NCBI RefSeq assembly: GCF_037102585.1
Contig: NW_027043829.1
Coordinates: 1,984,001-2,048,000 of the forward strand
Reading direction: 5' to 3'
DNA: 64,000 nucleotides
Source of the DNA: Saccharomycopsis crataegensis
Taxonomy: Eukaryota > Ascomycota > Saccharomycetes > Ascoideales > Saccharomycopsidaceae
Shown here: positions 1 through 10,910 of the stretch, in pieces
Layout: the number at the start of each line of letters is the position of its first letter
How positions within the stretch are numbered: the stretch's first letter is position 1
Notes under the pieces: model-generated
Seen by the model: the letters and a program-made list of their open reading frames with translations, nothing else
Databases searched by the model: none
What the model was told of the DNA's origin: nothing
Program-made: the position numbers and the translations under genes

Positions 1-1556
1 CGGCAAAAATTAATACTGAGAAAGAATTGAATTTGAAATTGGAACAAGAAAAAATACAGGTATCTTTATTGAAATCCACAAGTAAGAAAGAAGTCGATGA
101 CTTGAATTTGAAGATTGAAGATTTAGAGAATTCAAATAAATCAATGAAAGAAGAATATGATTTAGAGATTGCTCGACTTGAAACCAAAGTAGAAAAATTG
201 CGTTTTTCAAACGAGGACTCAAAAACTGACAGGTCAAACTCTACTGGCCCTGATGGGGACTCCCAAAATTCTGGCTCTAATGGTAATACGAAACAACTCA
301 AGGCACAATTGGCCGCACTTCAACATCAATATCAAACCACTCTTGATTCTCTTCAAACTCTCGAATCAACTTATTCGGCCAAAATCACTACTTTGAGCCA
401 GTCATATAATACCCTTAAAAAATCTGAATCAGCACAAGCCAAAAGCTTGAAGAAGATGGTTTCACAGTTGTCAGAATTGAAAGAAGAACACGCAAGAGCT
501 ATTGAAGCCTCATCAACTCACGAGGTTGAATTGGCGGAAATGAGAAAAGAAGTAAGTTTGAAGCAAGATGAGATCAACACTTGGAGAGAAAAGTACGAAG
601 AATTGAAGCAAAAACACCAGGAATCAACAATGCAGTTGGAAAAGAAATTGTTGAAGGTGGAAATGGAGTTACAAAAAATGAGAGTTATCGCACCGGATGA
701 CAACAATTCTACAATCAATATTCACAATAATGGATCGTCTTCCTCTTTGCTCATGGATGAAGATGGACAACTCGATACATTGCGTTCTGGTCAAAGCGCT
801 TCTACACAGTACTTAACAACCCATCTTAGTCGATCTCTGGAATTATTGTCCCCGCTGCAATTCTCATTTTGGAACGGCAATGCTTCAAACGGGAATGCCA
901 ACTGGAGATCTCCAGAAGTGAGATCTCCTAGTATGACTTTCAACCTTCCTGTTCTGAGGGGAAATGAGAGCAATAGTTTCAATTATGGTAACATAAATGG
1001 CATTAGAAGAGATCTGCTTCATGGTGCTGCTATGGCTGGAGATGGCACTAACAGTACGATTAATGGGGTTGATCGGGATTCGATCTCGCTAAATTTTGAA
1101 ACCTCTTCGAAATTTGATTCAGTGTCCCAACAAGCGTCGCCATTTCTTACTTCTCCTAATCCTGCCGGCGGGCTTGTTCCAGGATCTGGAGGAGGGCAAG
1201 GTCCAACCGGAGCCACCATTCAATTGATTGGTAAGCTTAGCTCCAAACTCTCTAGAATAGAAACAGAATTGTCTACTACAAAAGAGGAATTGAAAAAATC
1301 GTACCGAGAAAAAAACGAATTGAGTAGTGAAATGGTGCAAATGATGGATCAAATAGCAGAAGTTGAGACGATTCAAGAAAGGAACCGTGATTTGGAACAA
1401 AAGGTCAACGAGCTAGAAAAAAGAGAAAAAGTCAGCTTGGAAGTATTAGGAGAAAAGAGTGAGATTGTGGAAGAATTACGATGCGATGTGGCAGATTTGA
1501 AGGACCTATTAAGACAACAGGTGGAGCAAATGATTGAGATGCAGCAGCAAAAGTAG
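1..1556 (+). CDS. SGM1: TMF/SGM1-type golgin, C-terminal part (5' end outside window)
   Basis: The reading frame is open from the left edge, so about 517 C-terminal residues are visible and the start is missing. The chain is coiled coil (charged Leu/Glu/Lys heptads) in roughly the first 220 visible residues, a Ser/Asn/Gly-rich linker, then a conserved coiled-coil end. That end, with IGKLSSKLSRIETEL, a central ELSSEMVQMMDQ and then VLGEKSEIVEELRCDVADLK, matches the C-terminal domain of TMF/ARA160 golgins and yeast Sgm1 (the domain named for TATA-element modulatory factor), which binds Rab6/Ypt6-type GTPases at the Golgi. From family knowledge it would act as a Golgi tether. The family call rests on the C-terminal pattern only; the N-terminal part cannot be checked here. 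Confidence 0.75.
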   Translation, partial: AKINTEKELNLKLEQEKIQVSLLKSTSKKEVDDLNLKIEDLENSNKSMKEEYDLEIARLETKVEKLRFSNEDSKTDRSNSTGPDGDSQNSGSNGNTKQLKAQLAALQHQYQTTLDSLQTLESTYSAKITTLSQSYNTLKKSESAQAKSLKKMVSQLSELKEEHARAIEASSTHEVELAEMRKEVSLKQDEINTWREKYEELKQKHQESTMQLEKKLLKVEMELQKMRVIAPDDNNSTINIHNNGSSSSLLMDEDGQLDTLRSGQSASTQYLTTHLSRSLELLSPLQFSFWNGNASNGNANWRSPEVRSPSMTFNLPVLRGNESNSFNYGNINGIRRDLLHGAAMAGDGTNSTINGVDRDSISLNFETSSKFDSVSQQASPFLTSPNPAGGLVPGSGGGQGPTGATIQLIGKLSSKLSRIETELSTTKEELKKSYREKNELSSEMVQMMDQIAEVETIQERNRDLEQKVNELEKREKVSLEVLGEKSEIVEELRCDVADLKDLLRQQVEQMIEMQQQK

Positions 1557-2616
1557 GAGTAAACTGCCTTAAGCTGAGTAATGGTATGCAATTTGACACG
1601 TCTTCTTTCTACTGTAAGATCTTTTTTTTTTTTTTTTTTTTCTTTTTTGAAAGTAGGAATATTCCAATAAATCTGTTTGAAACAAAATTTTATATCATTA
1701 CTTGATCTTGAAATACGCGACTGAACATCGCAAAGATGGTACATAATAACTTTTGGAAGTTTTATTCAACTTTAGGACTAAGAGATCTAAAGCAAACTAA
1801 AAAAAATTCATAGGGCATTAACTCGAAAGTTGGCCGTGATTAAAGATAAATCTTACGATACAAAAATGGAAAAAGAAAACTAAATAACCCCCACAAAAAC
1901 TGAGTGTACATAAAGTGGGGGTGGGAATTATACGTCAACTCCCCATTAGATTGGAGTGAATAAAGGGTTAACACTGGTCTGGTAGTTAGAAAATAGGTAT
2001 ACAATGAAGAGTAAGTTTATTATATTATTATTATTGTACATTCCATGAGAATATCGCTACGGCAGGCCACAAATTAAAGACAGGGACACCGGACTGTTGC
2101 TATTTTTGGTGTTTCTCCATGTTTTAGTTTTCCCTGCACCCCAAAAAGTCTGGGGTAAATGGAAAAATTATTAGGTTTGGTGTAAAGTACTGCATTGCCA
2201 ACCCCCAAGGTCCATCCACGATCGACATTAAGATCATCTGTGGTTACTTACTCTACCTCACAATTCAGTTGCCAGATATATCAATAATAGCCTAAGTGCT
2301 CTTAATTGTGACCCAGTCAATTGGTTAGCTGATCTGGTTCTTTCTTTCTTTCTTTCTTTTTTTTTTTCCGCTTTTTTTTTCCCGCATTGTATCCCTTTCC
2401 TCTTCAGGGTGAGAACAACTTTTGTTGGGGCTAATCAACTGGAGTGTAGAGTATAAATACCCCGTATCCCCCCATGTGTCTGCTCTCTCACTCAGTTCTA
2501 TTTTTTTTTCTTCATATTTTATTTTCTTCTGTTTTTTCTTTTCTTTACACAATTGTAATTATTCCTAATTACAATTTCTAAACCCTTTCTTTCTTTATCC
2601 CTTTACAATCTTCACA
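1557..2616. other. Intergenic: golgin 3' end and arabinitol dehydrogenase promoter
   Basis: No gene is seen in this 1.06 kb. It holds a T tract near 1621-1642, paired GC boxes (see the Mig1-type entry), a CTTT-rich pyrimidine tract near 2338-2370 and a TATA box (TATAAATA) near 2453, about 160 bases before the dehydrogenase ATG. Confidence 0.6.
1887..1922. promoter_or_regulatory. Inverted pair of Mig1-type GC boxes
   Basis: ACCCCCAC at 1887-1894 and GTGGGGGT at 1915-1922 are exact inverted copies. Each is flanked on its 5' side by an A/T run (TTTTT or ATAAA, read on the strand that carries GTGGGG). This is the Mig1 layout of an AT box followed by SYGGGG. A second pair, ACCCC and GGGGT, lies about 215 bases further on near 2137-2156. 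Repression of a polyol dehydrogenase by glucose would make sense, but the regulation is inferred. Confidence 0.4.
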
Positions 2617-3456
2617 ATGACCAACAACAACGTCAAAGTCGCTGATATTGTCCCAAACTTTAGAGTGGACGGTCGTCTTGCCATCATCACCGGTTGCGGA
2701 AGTCCTGGAAACTTGGCGTATGCTTCTGCTCAAGGGTTGTTAGCGCAAGGTGCCAGTGTTGCTCTCAGTGATATCAATTATGAAGGGGTCCAGAAAGCCG
2801 CTGCCGCCCTCGCTGACTTTGCTACTCAAAATGATATCCCTTTGACCGCTACTTCTATCAGTAGTTGGAAGATCGACGTTTCCGATGCCAATGAAATCTC
2901 CACCACTTTCAAAAAGATCAACGAACATCATGGTCAAGTCGCCGATTTGTTACTCAATTGTGCTGGGTTTTGTTACAACATTGCTGCTTTAGATTTCCCA
3001 CCAGAAAAAGCCCAGAAATTGATCAATTGTAACTTGATGGGGTCATTGTTTACTGCTCAATCTTTTGCTCAAAATTTAGTTGCCAACAAAATGACTGGGT
3101 CCGTCATCATGATTGCTTCAATGTCAGGGCTCATCGTTAATGAACCTCAACCACAATGCGTTTACAATATGTCCAAAGCCGGGGTCATTCATTTGGCAAA
3201 ATCTTTGGGTGCTGAATGGGCTACCCTCGGGATTAGAGTGAATGCGATTTCTCCTGCTTATATTGATACTCCAATCAATGCAGAATTGATTAAGGATGTC
3301 GCGTTATTGAAGCATTGGGAAGATAGAACACCAATGAATAGATTGGCCCAACCAGAAGAATTCATTGGTACTGTGTTGTATTTGGCACAAAACAAGGCTT
3401 CTTCGTACACCACTGGGGCTAACATTGTTGTTGATGGTGGGTTCACTTGTTGGTGA
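2617..3456 (+). CDS. ARD: D-arabinitol 2-dehydrogenase (short-chain dehydrogenase)
   Basis: A 279-residue SDR enzyme expected to interconvert D-arabinitol and D-ribulose with NAD(H) in the cytosol (polyol/pentulose metabolism). Close pattern agreement with Candida D-arabinitol 2-dehydrogenase is seen along the length: the N-terminal PNFRVDGRLAIITG, the middle KINEHHGQ, then MTGSVIMIASMSGLIVN, PQPQCVYNMSKAGVIHLA and the C-terminal SSYTTGANIVVDGGF. The dinucleotide glycine-rich loop is at about residues 25-32. The catalytic set is Ser170 with Tyr183 and Lys187 (YxxxK). The more distant relatives are the Sou1-type sorbose reductases, which differ in the N-terminal region. The first ATG is used; the length equals that of the family. 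The upstream Mig1-like boxes suggest carbon-source control. Confidence 0.9.
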   Translation: MTNNNVKVADIVPNFRVDGRLAIITGCGSPGNLAYASAQGLLAQGASVALSDINYEGVQKAAAALADFATQNDIPLTATSISSWKIDVSDANEISTTFKKINEHHGQVADLLLNCAGFCYNIAALDFPPEKAQKLINCNLMGSLFTAQSFAQNLVANKMTGSVIMIASMSGLIVNEPQPQCVYNMSKAGVIHLAKSLGAEWATLGIRVNAISPAYIDTPINAELIKDVALLKHWEDRTPMNRLAQPEEFIGTVLYLAQNKASSYTTGANIVVDGGFTCW

Positions 3457-4313
3457 TTAATACTTTTAGTATCGCTACTCAATAACTATAAACTTGAGTA
3501 TGCTTTTCTTTATAGAAATATTTAATACATTTGATTGCTCCCTAAGCTGAATATATGCAACGCATTTGTTTAATTTGATGTGTGATTGTTGTTTAAGAAT
3601 TTTCAAAAATTGTATTCCTTAAATGTCGCAAAATAATGTTGAAAAGTATTTTCGCATCAAATTTAATAATGAATACAATCAATTCAATCATATAAGGCTC
3701 TTTGGATTCATGATTTAAACATTTCAAGATTCATATCATGATTTACTTGGTTAATTCTTTAACAAGTGGGTGCCCCCCCTCTTTTTTTTTTCTTTCTTTT
3801 CCAGTGGCATCTCACTGTTGCCCTTCCCCTTATACAACATCAAACTAATACTCTGAAGAGTTTTTTTATTTTCTTTTCTCCGTGATGGATCCCCCCCTTT
3901 CCCCCTCTCCTACCCTAACAAAAGAAAAAATCAACTCAATATCTTTTTTTGTTCTTTTCTTGTCTGTGATATTTCACAGCAATCTTTTTTCATCTTTTTG
4001 AAAGGTTTTATATTATTTACTGGCGACATTTCCATTATTCAGCATGCTTTAATTTCAGCAGACTTACTATCAACCCCAATAATCTTATTTATTGAGTAAT
4101 TCTAAGCTTATCACTGGATATATTGCAATTTTCTTCCATGTTGAGGGCTATACAATCACGTGGCGCATTTTAGCTTTTTTTTTTTTTCCTTTCCTTTCCC
4201 CGTTAATGAAATAAGTTCACCGGCGAACACCACGAATGAATTCTAATCAACGCAAACAATAGTATTTCTCTCCGAATAAAACAAAAAAATAAAAATAAAA
4301 AAATAAATAGAAA
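3457..4313. other. Intergenic: dehydrogenase 3' end and GET3 promoter
   Basis: No coding potential is seen. The stretch contains pyrimidine-rich tracts (3775-3800, 3890-3910, 4175-4200) and one CACGTG E-box at 4157-4162 within AATCACGTGG, about 155 bases before the GET3 ATG. CACGTG is the core bound by Cbf1-type bHLH factors. Confidence 0.5.
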
Positions 4314-5384
4314 ATGTCTGAACTTGACGACCTCTCTCTCGATCCTAATCTTCAGCACATCTTTGACAAAGAGTCCACCTTGAAGTGGATCTTTGTTGGT
4401 GGTAAAGGTGGTGTTGGTAAGACCACATCCTCATGTTCTGTTGCCATCAGATTGGCCATGGCTAACCCAGATAAGCAATATCTTTTGATTTCTACTGACC
4501 CTGCTCATAATTTGTCCGATGCCTTCGGACAGAAATTCGACAAAGATGCCAGACCAGTCGAAGGCTTGAAGAACTTGTCATGTATGGAGATTGATCCAAG
4601 TGCCTTCATGGAAGAAATGAAATCGCAAAACAATTTCGGCGAAAACGACGCCTCTAACCCATTGAGTATCATGAATGATATGACCTCTTCCATTCCGGGG
4701 ATCGATGAAGCTCTTTCGTTCATGGAAGTTATGAAGCATATCAAGAGCCAGAATGCTAACGATAATCCTGAAAACGCCAATAAAGTGGACTACCAGACCA
4801 TCATCTTTGACACTGCTCCAACCGGGCACACTTTGCGTTTCTTGCAATTGCCATCCACTTTGGAGGTTTTGTTGTCGAAATTCAGCGAAATCAGCGGGAA
4901 ATTCGGCCCATTATTGAACAATTTGATGGGCGGTGCCGGTGGTGGCGACAAACAACAAGACATGTTGAGTAAACTCCAAGACATCCAAGTCACCGTCGGG
5001 GAAATCAACAAGCAATTCCAAGACCCTGATTTGACCACATTTGTTTGTGTTTGCATCTCCGAATTCTTGTCATTATACGAAACTGAAAGATTGATTCAAG
5101 AATTGATGAGTTACAACATGGACGTCAACTCCATCATTGTCAATCAGTTATTGTTCAGTGACGAAGCTGATTGTAAAAGATGTGCCTCTAGATGGAAGAT
5201 GCAAAAGAAGTACTTGAATGAAATGAATGATTTGTACGAAGACTTCCATTTGATCAAAATGCCATTGTTGGGTAATGAAATTAGAGGCTTGAACAACTTG
5301 GTGAAATTTAGTCAATTCTTGGTTAATGCTTATGACCCAAAGAAGGACAACCATATCATTTTCGAATTGGAAACTAAAGATTAA
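4314..5384 (+). CDS. GET3: GET3, ATPase for insertion of tail-anchored proteins
   Basis: A 356-residue ArsA/Get3 ATPase. In the GET pathway the Get3 homodimer takes tail-anchored membrane proteins from the Sgt2-Get4-Get5 complex and hands them to Get1/Get2 in the ER membrane. Visible signatures are the deviant P-loop [10 protein letters not shown] (residues 29-38), the switch I motif STDPAHN, the switch II motif DTAPTGHT beginning near Asp166, and the zinc-binding CxxC (Cys287, Cys290) that joins the dimer. A Met/Phe-rich segment around residues 95-145 corresponds to the client-binding groove. Length and motif spacing equal those of S. cerevisiae Get3. There is no intron and no sign of damage. 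Confidence 0.97.
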   Translation: MSELDDLSLDPNLQHIFDKESTLKWIFVGGKGGVGKTTSSCSVAIRLAMANPDKQYLLISTDPAHNLSDAFGQKFDKDARPVEGLKNLSCMEIDPSAFMEEMKSQNNFGENDASNPLSIMNDMTSSIPGIDEALSFMEVMKHIKSQNANDNPENANKVDYQTIIFDTAPTGHTLRFLQLPSTLEVLLSKFSEISGKFGPLLNNLMGGAGGGDKQQDMLSKLQDIQVTVGEINKQFQDPDLTTFVCVCISEFLSLYETERLIQELMSYNMDVNSIIVNQLLFSDEADCKRCASRWKMQKKYLNEMNDLYEDFHLIKMPLLGNEIRGLNNLVKFSQFLVNAYDPKKDNHIIFELETKD

Positions 5385-5893
5385 TGGAATCCGGTGATAA
5401 CTTTATGACATTTTTTTGTTTTAATTTTATTTTTGTTTTGTTTTATTTCAAGCAATTTCTTTAGTTCAATATATTTCTGCTATGGAGTTTAGAGTTATAA
5501 TTGTTGATTGATTATGCACAAAATTTCCATTTGATTGTTTTATTTTCTTTTGATTGTAAGTTGATCTATCGAAAAAGTGGCCACATGGTGGTTGTACGTG
5601 GAGGAAATATCTGGATATGATGATCATATACTAGCAAGAATCGGAGAGGGCTACTACACAATATCTAATCAGAAGTTCGCCATATGTATTTATATCATCC
5701 CTAATTCATTATACCGGTTATAGGCCGGGCAACACACTGACGCCAAAAGAAAATTGATTTTTTTTTTTTTTAATGTTTTGCACACAACACCGAAATTTTG
5801 GTGATTTTTTTTTTTTTTTTTTATACAAAAACATAAATAAACACAATTGACAGGAAATAGAGGATTGCAATCGAGCATTTCATCAGCCACTCG
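5385..5893. other. Intergenic: GET3 3' end and SNF5 promoter
   Basis: No gene is seen. Two T runs (5758-5772 and 5805-5822) precede the SNF5 start and probably form a nucleosome-depleted poly(dA:dT) promoter element. Confidence 0.5.
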
Positions 5894-8395
5894 ATGAATT
5901 TCAAAAACCAAAATAATGGGAACCAATTTCCTTCGGAGATGGATCATTCTAATGTACCGATGAATCTCCCCGCCAATGTTTTTCAACAACTAATGCAGCA
6001 GCAACAACTGCCACAAGGTATGACCAACGTTATGGATCAACAGCAAGAAGATCAACAGCTGCAGCACCGACAGCAAGAACAACAACAACAGCATCACCAA
6101 AGTCCACCGATGAATATGAATAATATTGCCATCATGAACTCCCAAGGAATGCAACTACCCCAACAAAATGCTGTTTCTTCACACCAGCAACAACAGAAAC
6201 AACAACAAGTCCTTCAAAAGATTCTTCAAAATCCTCAAGCAGCTGCCAGTCTACCTCCATATTTGCTTCAACAACTTCAACAACAACAGCAGCAGCAACA
6301 GCAGCAACAACAACAGCAAAAACCTATTACACAAACACAGCAAATACACCAGGATAATCAAATGCCTCCCCAATCCCCGATGCAAGCCTACTCCCAAATG
6401 CCACCCCAAGTTCCAATGAGTGCCACTCAACCGGCTTTCCCTCAAAACCATCAAGGGGGGCAATCTGTGATAGGTACCAGCCCCCACCAATTGCAAGCGC
6501 AAAGAGTTTTCGGAAATGGGAAGCCTTCGCTACCTGCGGGAATGATGCCAAAAAACGAGATGGTGAGTGCTGATACTAGTAAACCAGGCACTCCGTTGGT
6601 TTCCACAAGAAGACGGAGTAGTGTTAGTAGTGCGGGGTTACCTGTTCCACAGGCGCAAGTATCACCAGTGATATCCACAGCTCCTGAAATTCCTAATTTG
6701 ACTTTTACCCATATTCCACCGTATTATTGGTCGACGAGGATCACGGAAGAAAACAGAGAAATTGATGAAAGAAAGAAAGAACAAGAACAAGAACAAAAGA
6801 AAGGAGGAAAAGAAAATAAGGAAATAAACAAGGAAAATGATGCTATAGAATCTGGAGAAGATCAGATAGACAGAAATGACGAGGATGGTGATTCCACTAT
6901 TGTGAAAAAGAAACGAAAAATCGATACAAACTTACGACTTTATGAGCAGATCACTGTTAGAGATTTGGAATACGCAAAGTCATTCTCCAAAGATAATACT
7001 CAGCTAATGAGTTTGGAGATCGAGGAGAAATTAGCAAAATCCGTGAGATATTATAACGGGGTGAAAGCGAAAAGAATGCACTCCATCAAACTTGCAGGAG
7101 AAAGTAAAATCACCACCAACACCCAAAACATTTGGGGTGATGGGTACCAGGGTTATGGTAATGGTTTTACCAATGGCCGTACCCAGATTGTTTATCCAAG
7201 GGATAGAAAGCGGCCTACCAGACTTCCAGATTTATATTTCAATCGAGAAAGCTGGCTAAAGCAAGCACTGCAAAAGGATGAATTGATTCCGATCCGTTTA
7301 GAATTCGATGCCGAAAAGGATAAGTTTAGATTACGTGATACTTTTACTTGGAATAAGAACGAGGGATTGGTATCAATCGAATTTTTTGTGGCGCAAATGA
7401 TGGATGATTATCGTTTCACCAATCCGTTGTTCACCGATACTGTGCTCACAAGTATTAAAGAGCAAATTAGTGAATATCTTTCCTTCCCAATTCCAGAGGT
7501 CAAAGAGAATGAAGATTTAGAAAACAGCAGTTATGACGTTAGAATTTTGATCAAGTTGGACATTACGGTGAGCAATCACAGATTGGTGGATCAGTTTGAA
7601 TGGGATTTGTTAAATAGGGATAACAACCCTGAAGAATTTGCCGAAGTCATGTGTGCTGAATTGCAATTACCTGGAGAGTTCATCACTGCTATTGCTCATT
7701 CAATTAGGGAACAGTGTATGATGTACTGCAAATCTTTGTATTTAGTAGGCTACAATTTTGATGGGTCGTTGGTTAAAGACGAGGATGTGAAGAGTAGGTT
7801 GCTTGCACAAATTGATAATTCTTCATGGCTCCGTTCCAATGATTATGACCTTGAAGGGGCCGAGGACCTCAATGGTGGTAATCATGTGAATTCGTTGAAT
7901 AGAATTGGGGAATTTACCCCAGTAGTTCACGAATTGAGTTACTTGGATCTTGAAAAACTTGACAAGGACCGGGAACGTGAACTTAGAAGAAAAAGAAGAA
8001 ATAATAATAGAACCCTAAACCGTCGCGGTATGCCGAACTTACCAGAGCTATCGGTAATGCCAAAGACTTTCCGGACTCATGTCCCAAGCACGGTTTTGCC
8101 AGGAGGAGTAGATTTGGGTCCAGATGCCGAAGGATATGAAGATACTTATGAGCTTAAAAATGAAGCGTTCCTTAAACTTGAAGCTCCACAAGAGCAGATC
8201 ACCGACGAAGTAAATGTTAACGAAAATGACATGCCTGGGGTTAATCCAGGGTTTGTCAACCCTCAGAATGGGATGTATCCTGGAGCGACCATTCCGGTCC
8301 CAATGAGCATCAACAATACTCCTCAATTCGCAAATAATAGGGTGAGCTATTTCCATGTGCCGGGGGAAAGATTTATTGTTCGGATTAAAATTTAG
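5894..8395 (+). CDS. SNF5: SNF5, core subunit of the SWI/SNF remodelling complex
   Basis: An 833-residue nuclear protein with the SNF5/INI1 architecture. The N-terminal third is Gln-rich, with CAA/CAG runs and a near-pure polyQ at about residues 125-143. Conserved blocks follow: THIPPYYWSTRI, then a charged region, then RKRPTRLPDLYFN and LIPIRLEFD, leading into the two SNF5 repeats (about residues 465-640, with VSIEFFVAQMMDDY and the second repeat EVMCAELQLPGEF). The Gln-rich N-terminus and the length indicate SNF5 rather than its RSC paralogue SFH1. The protein would help SWI/SNF remodel nucleosomes at inducible genes. The C-terminus is Asn/Pro-rich. The polyQ is encoded by short CAG/CAA repeats that may vary between strains. 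Confidence 0.92.
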   Translation: MNFKNQNNGNQFPSEMDHSNVPMNLPANVFQQLMQQQQLPQGMTNVMDQQQEDQQLQHRQQEQQQQHHQSPPMNMNNIAIMNSQGMQLPQQNAVSSHQQQQKQQQVLQKILQNPQAAASLPPYLLQQLQQQQQQQQQQQQQQKPITQTQQIHQDNQMPPQSPMQAYSQMPPQVPMSATQPAFPQNHQGGQSVIGTSPHQLQAQRVFGNGKPSLPAGMMPKNEMVSADTSKPGTPLVSTRRRSSVSSAGLPVPQAQVSPVISTAPEIPNLTFTHIPPYYWSTRITEENREIDERKKEQEQEQKKGGKENKEINKENDAIESGEDQIDRNDEDGDSTIVKKKRKIDTNLRLYEQITVRDLEYAKSFSKDNTQLMSLEIEEKLAKSVRYYNGVKAKRMHSIKLAGESKITTNTQNIWGDGYQGYGNGFTNGRTQIVYPRDRKRPTRLPDLYFNRESWLKQALQKDELIPIRLEFDAEKDKFRLRDTFTWNKNEGLVSIEFFVAQMMDDYRFTNPLFTDTVLTSIKEQISEYLSFPIPEVKENEDLENSSYDVRILIKLDITVSNHRLVDQFEWDLLNRDNNPEEFAEVMCAELQLPGEFITAIAHSIREQCMMYCKSLYLVGYNFDGSLVKDEDVKSRLLAQIDNSSWLRSNDYDLEGAEDLNGGNHVNSLNRIGEFTPVVHELSYLDLEKLDKDRERELRRKRRNNNRTLNRRGMPNLPELSVMPKTFRTHVPSTVLPGGVDLGPDAEGYEDTYELKNEAFLKLEAPQEQITDEVNVNENDMPGVNPGFVNPQNGMYPGATIPVPMSINNTPQFANNRVSYFHVPGERFIVRIKI

Positions 8396-9125
8396 ATGTG
8401 AAGAGCATTTTTGTTTTTTTTTGGGATATTCATCATTTTTTGTATTATATATATCAGCTCATGTAGGCCTGGCGATAAATTTTTGCTGCCTGGACTCTAA
8501 TGCTTGGGTTTTTGTTTATTTATTTAGTACTAATTCACCGGTTATAAGTTGAAAAATTTATTAAAAGATGCTGTAGGATGGGATTCATGTAGTGATGGTT
8601 GTGCTATAATCCGGTACAGAGAAAGACATACTGAAAGATACCCTAGTATACAGAATGCTTCAAGGAAGGAAAAGGATTACAAAAAAAAAACGAGGCAAAG
8701 GTAACTGTTGATGAAAAACTCTCTAACATTGACCTGTAGCCCCCTCCTCAATTAGTAACACAGATCAGATTTTTGTTCCTTTTGCCGAGACGGTGGTACC
8801 GCAGCACCGGGGCGGTATGAAGGGAAGGCAAAAAATAAAACCACAAGAAAAATAAAAGAGGGCTCAAATCCCGTTATTTGACACTTAGTAATAGTAGGTT
8901 TCGTATACTATAGAAAACATTATCCCATAACTTATAGAATCTCACGGGGACGGTTTCCATCATCCAATACATATATACTATCGAACCATAACATTTAATT
9001 TTTGAGTTGTGAGATTTTTTGAAGTTTTTGCCATCCGATCTTATCATCCGCTATTTTGAGACTCAAGCTATCATCATTTTGTCCATAAATTTTTTTCTCG
9101 CTATAGATCAATCAATCATTCGAAA
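8396..9125. other. Intergenic: SNF5 3' end and BSD2 promoter
   Basis: 730 bases without a supported gene. A pyrimidine-poor, AT-rich stretch precedes the BSD2 ATG. No strong regulatory motif was recognised. Confidence 0.45.
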
Positions 9126-10454
9126 ATGCCTAGCTACCAAAGGGTAAGTTGTTGATACCTGATTATTTTCAAAAATGAGTGGAAGAGTTATTTTTGTTTT
9201 TTTTTACTAACGTAGATGAAATAGTTGAACGCCACAACCAATGATAATAATACTCATCCGAACACTGTTTTCGAAAATCCGTTTGAAAACCGAGAACTCG
9301 ATGACCTTGATCCGAACTTTTCCCATAGACAAGAATCTTCACATCTACTAGAGTCATTTGATGGGGATCATGAAAGTTCTCAAAGGGGCGATGTCCAGGA
9401 TCGTCATTTCCAAGGTTCAGAAAACCACGGTTTCGATGATCGACTCAATCACCAGAATCATAATGAGGATGATAATGGGGCAGTAATTGATGAATCTCTT
9501 TTTGCAGAAGGTATGAATGAGGCCTCAACTTCCTGGACAGCAGGAATGACCAATACCGCAATGCAAAATAATGGCAGTAGAAACGGGCATCTTACCATCC
9601 CTCAACGGATTTGTAGAACCGTTGATAGAGTGACCTCCCATACCCCTGGTCGGAGATTCCTTCATCGTTTTTTCCCACAATACGTCTCGTTGGCCACAAA
9701 TTCTCAATCTTATCATGGACAAGTCATGGGGAATGGATTGCAAAATGACGGGGTCTTCAGTAATATGATGGCAAAGCCAACGGTGACCCAAGAAACCACC
9801 GATGATAACCCTCCAAGTTATGAAGAAGCGGCGGCGGATGCCACCCCATTATACTGGGAATCAACGGTATTTTCTGAGTATGGTGATGGGGTTTTCGTAG
9901 ATGGATTGCCAGTAGGCAACATTGTTAATTTCGTTTGGAATTTGATGGTTAGCTCCGCTTTTCAATTTGTCGGATTCCTTTTAACTTACTTACTCCATAC
10001 ATCTCACGCTGCAAAAGAGGGTTCCAGAGCAGGATTGGGGATCACATTTATGTCTTATGGGTACTACATGGTTCCTGATGGACATTGGTTAAGTTCGTCA
10101 ATTAGTTCGTGGCGAGGTGGCGCCCACGATATCGATACAAAGTTCGAACCTGTTGATCCAAACAACTTTGATGTGGATTCTAATCATGTGTTAGAAGGTT
10201 CCGTTGATGATTTCCACTCATCGATTGACGGACAAGATACCTCTAATACCGCTTCTACTGATTATACTACGTCATATTTCGATGAGAACAGCACCCCAAT
10301 ATTTGCTTATGGGTTGGTTGCTGTGGGTGTTTTCATTTTCATCAAGAGTCTTTTGGATTACCACAGAGCCAAGCAGATGGAGAAAGTGATTCTTCAAAGT
10401 CCATCGACCACTTATGAAACTCCGGCTGCAGAAACCGAAGCTGAAGAAGTTTAG
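9126..10454 (+). CDS. BSD2: BSD2, PPxY adaptor for the Rsp5 ubiquitin ligase (two exons)
   Basis: Exon 1 is 9126-9143 (six codons, MPSYQR) and exon 2 is 9225-10454, giving 415 residues. The 81-base intron has donor GTAAGT, branch point TACTAAC at 9205-9211 and acceptor AG at 9223-9224. The frame of exon 2 is open back to the acceptor but has no ATG there, which forces the upstream exon. The protein is a Bsd2/Ndfip family member: a Ser/Asn/Asp-rich N-terminus, a PPxY motif (NPPSYEEAA, bound by Rsp5 WW domains), two closely spaced membrane segments (INFVWNLMVSSAFQFVG and the Gly-rich GLGITFMSYGYY) and a third near the C-terminus. In yeast, Bsd2 sends membrane proteins such as metal transporters to the vacuole. 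It is longer than S. cerevisiae Bsd2 (321 residues) because of the N-terminal region. Confidence 0.88.
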
Positions 10455-10910
10455 TTTGATGACGCTCAATACCGGGAAGTGTTAATTCTGTCTTAGTTTA
10501 TATTCAATTCTGTTAGTTGTGTCATCTGAGTACACACATTTAGTTTTTTTTTTTTTTTATATACTTTTTTGCTGGATATATCTTTTTCTTTATAATAATT
10601 TTCATTCCTCTAATTTGATACATTTGTGTTAGTCTTTTTTTTTTTACCTCCCTCATTATATATATATATATATATATATATATCCAATACGGTTATTGGA
10701 AACCATTTGCTTAATAAAACTTAATGCCCATAATATCAATCTGTCTTAATTGTTTAAAGTATCTATTATATGGAAAGTAGGATTGTAGCCATTATTCAAA
10801 AGGTCTGTCTATATTAAAAACAAGAATGCAAAAAAATGAAACGGAAAACAAAAACAAAACAAAAAGCTGAAATCAAATATTTAATATTCTTTTTTTAACC
10901 AAAATATCAT
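10455..10910. other. Convergent intergenic with a (TA)n repeat
   Basis: Lies between the convergent BSD2 and CTP1. It contains T runs near 10543-10558 and an uninterrupted TA dinucleotide repeat at about 10657-10682. Probably overlapping 3' ends; no gene is seen. Confidence 0.6.
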
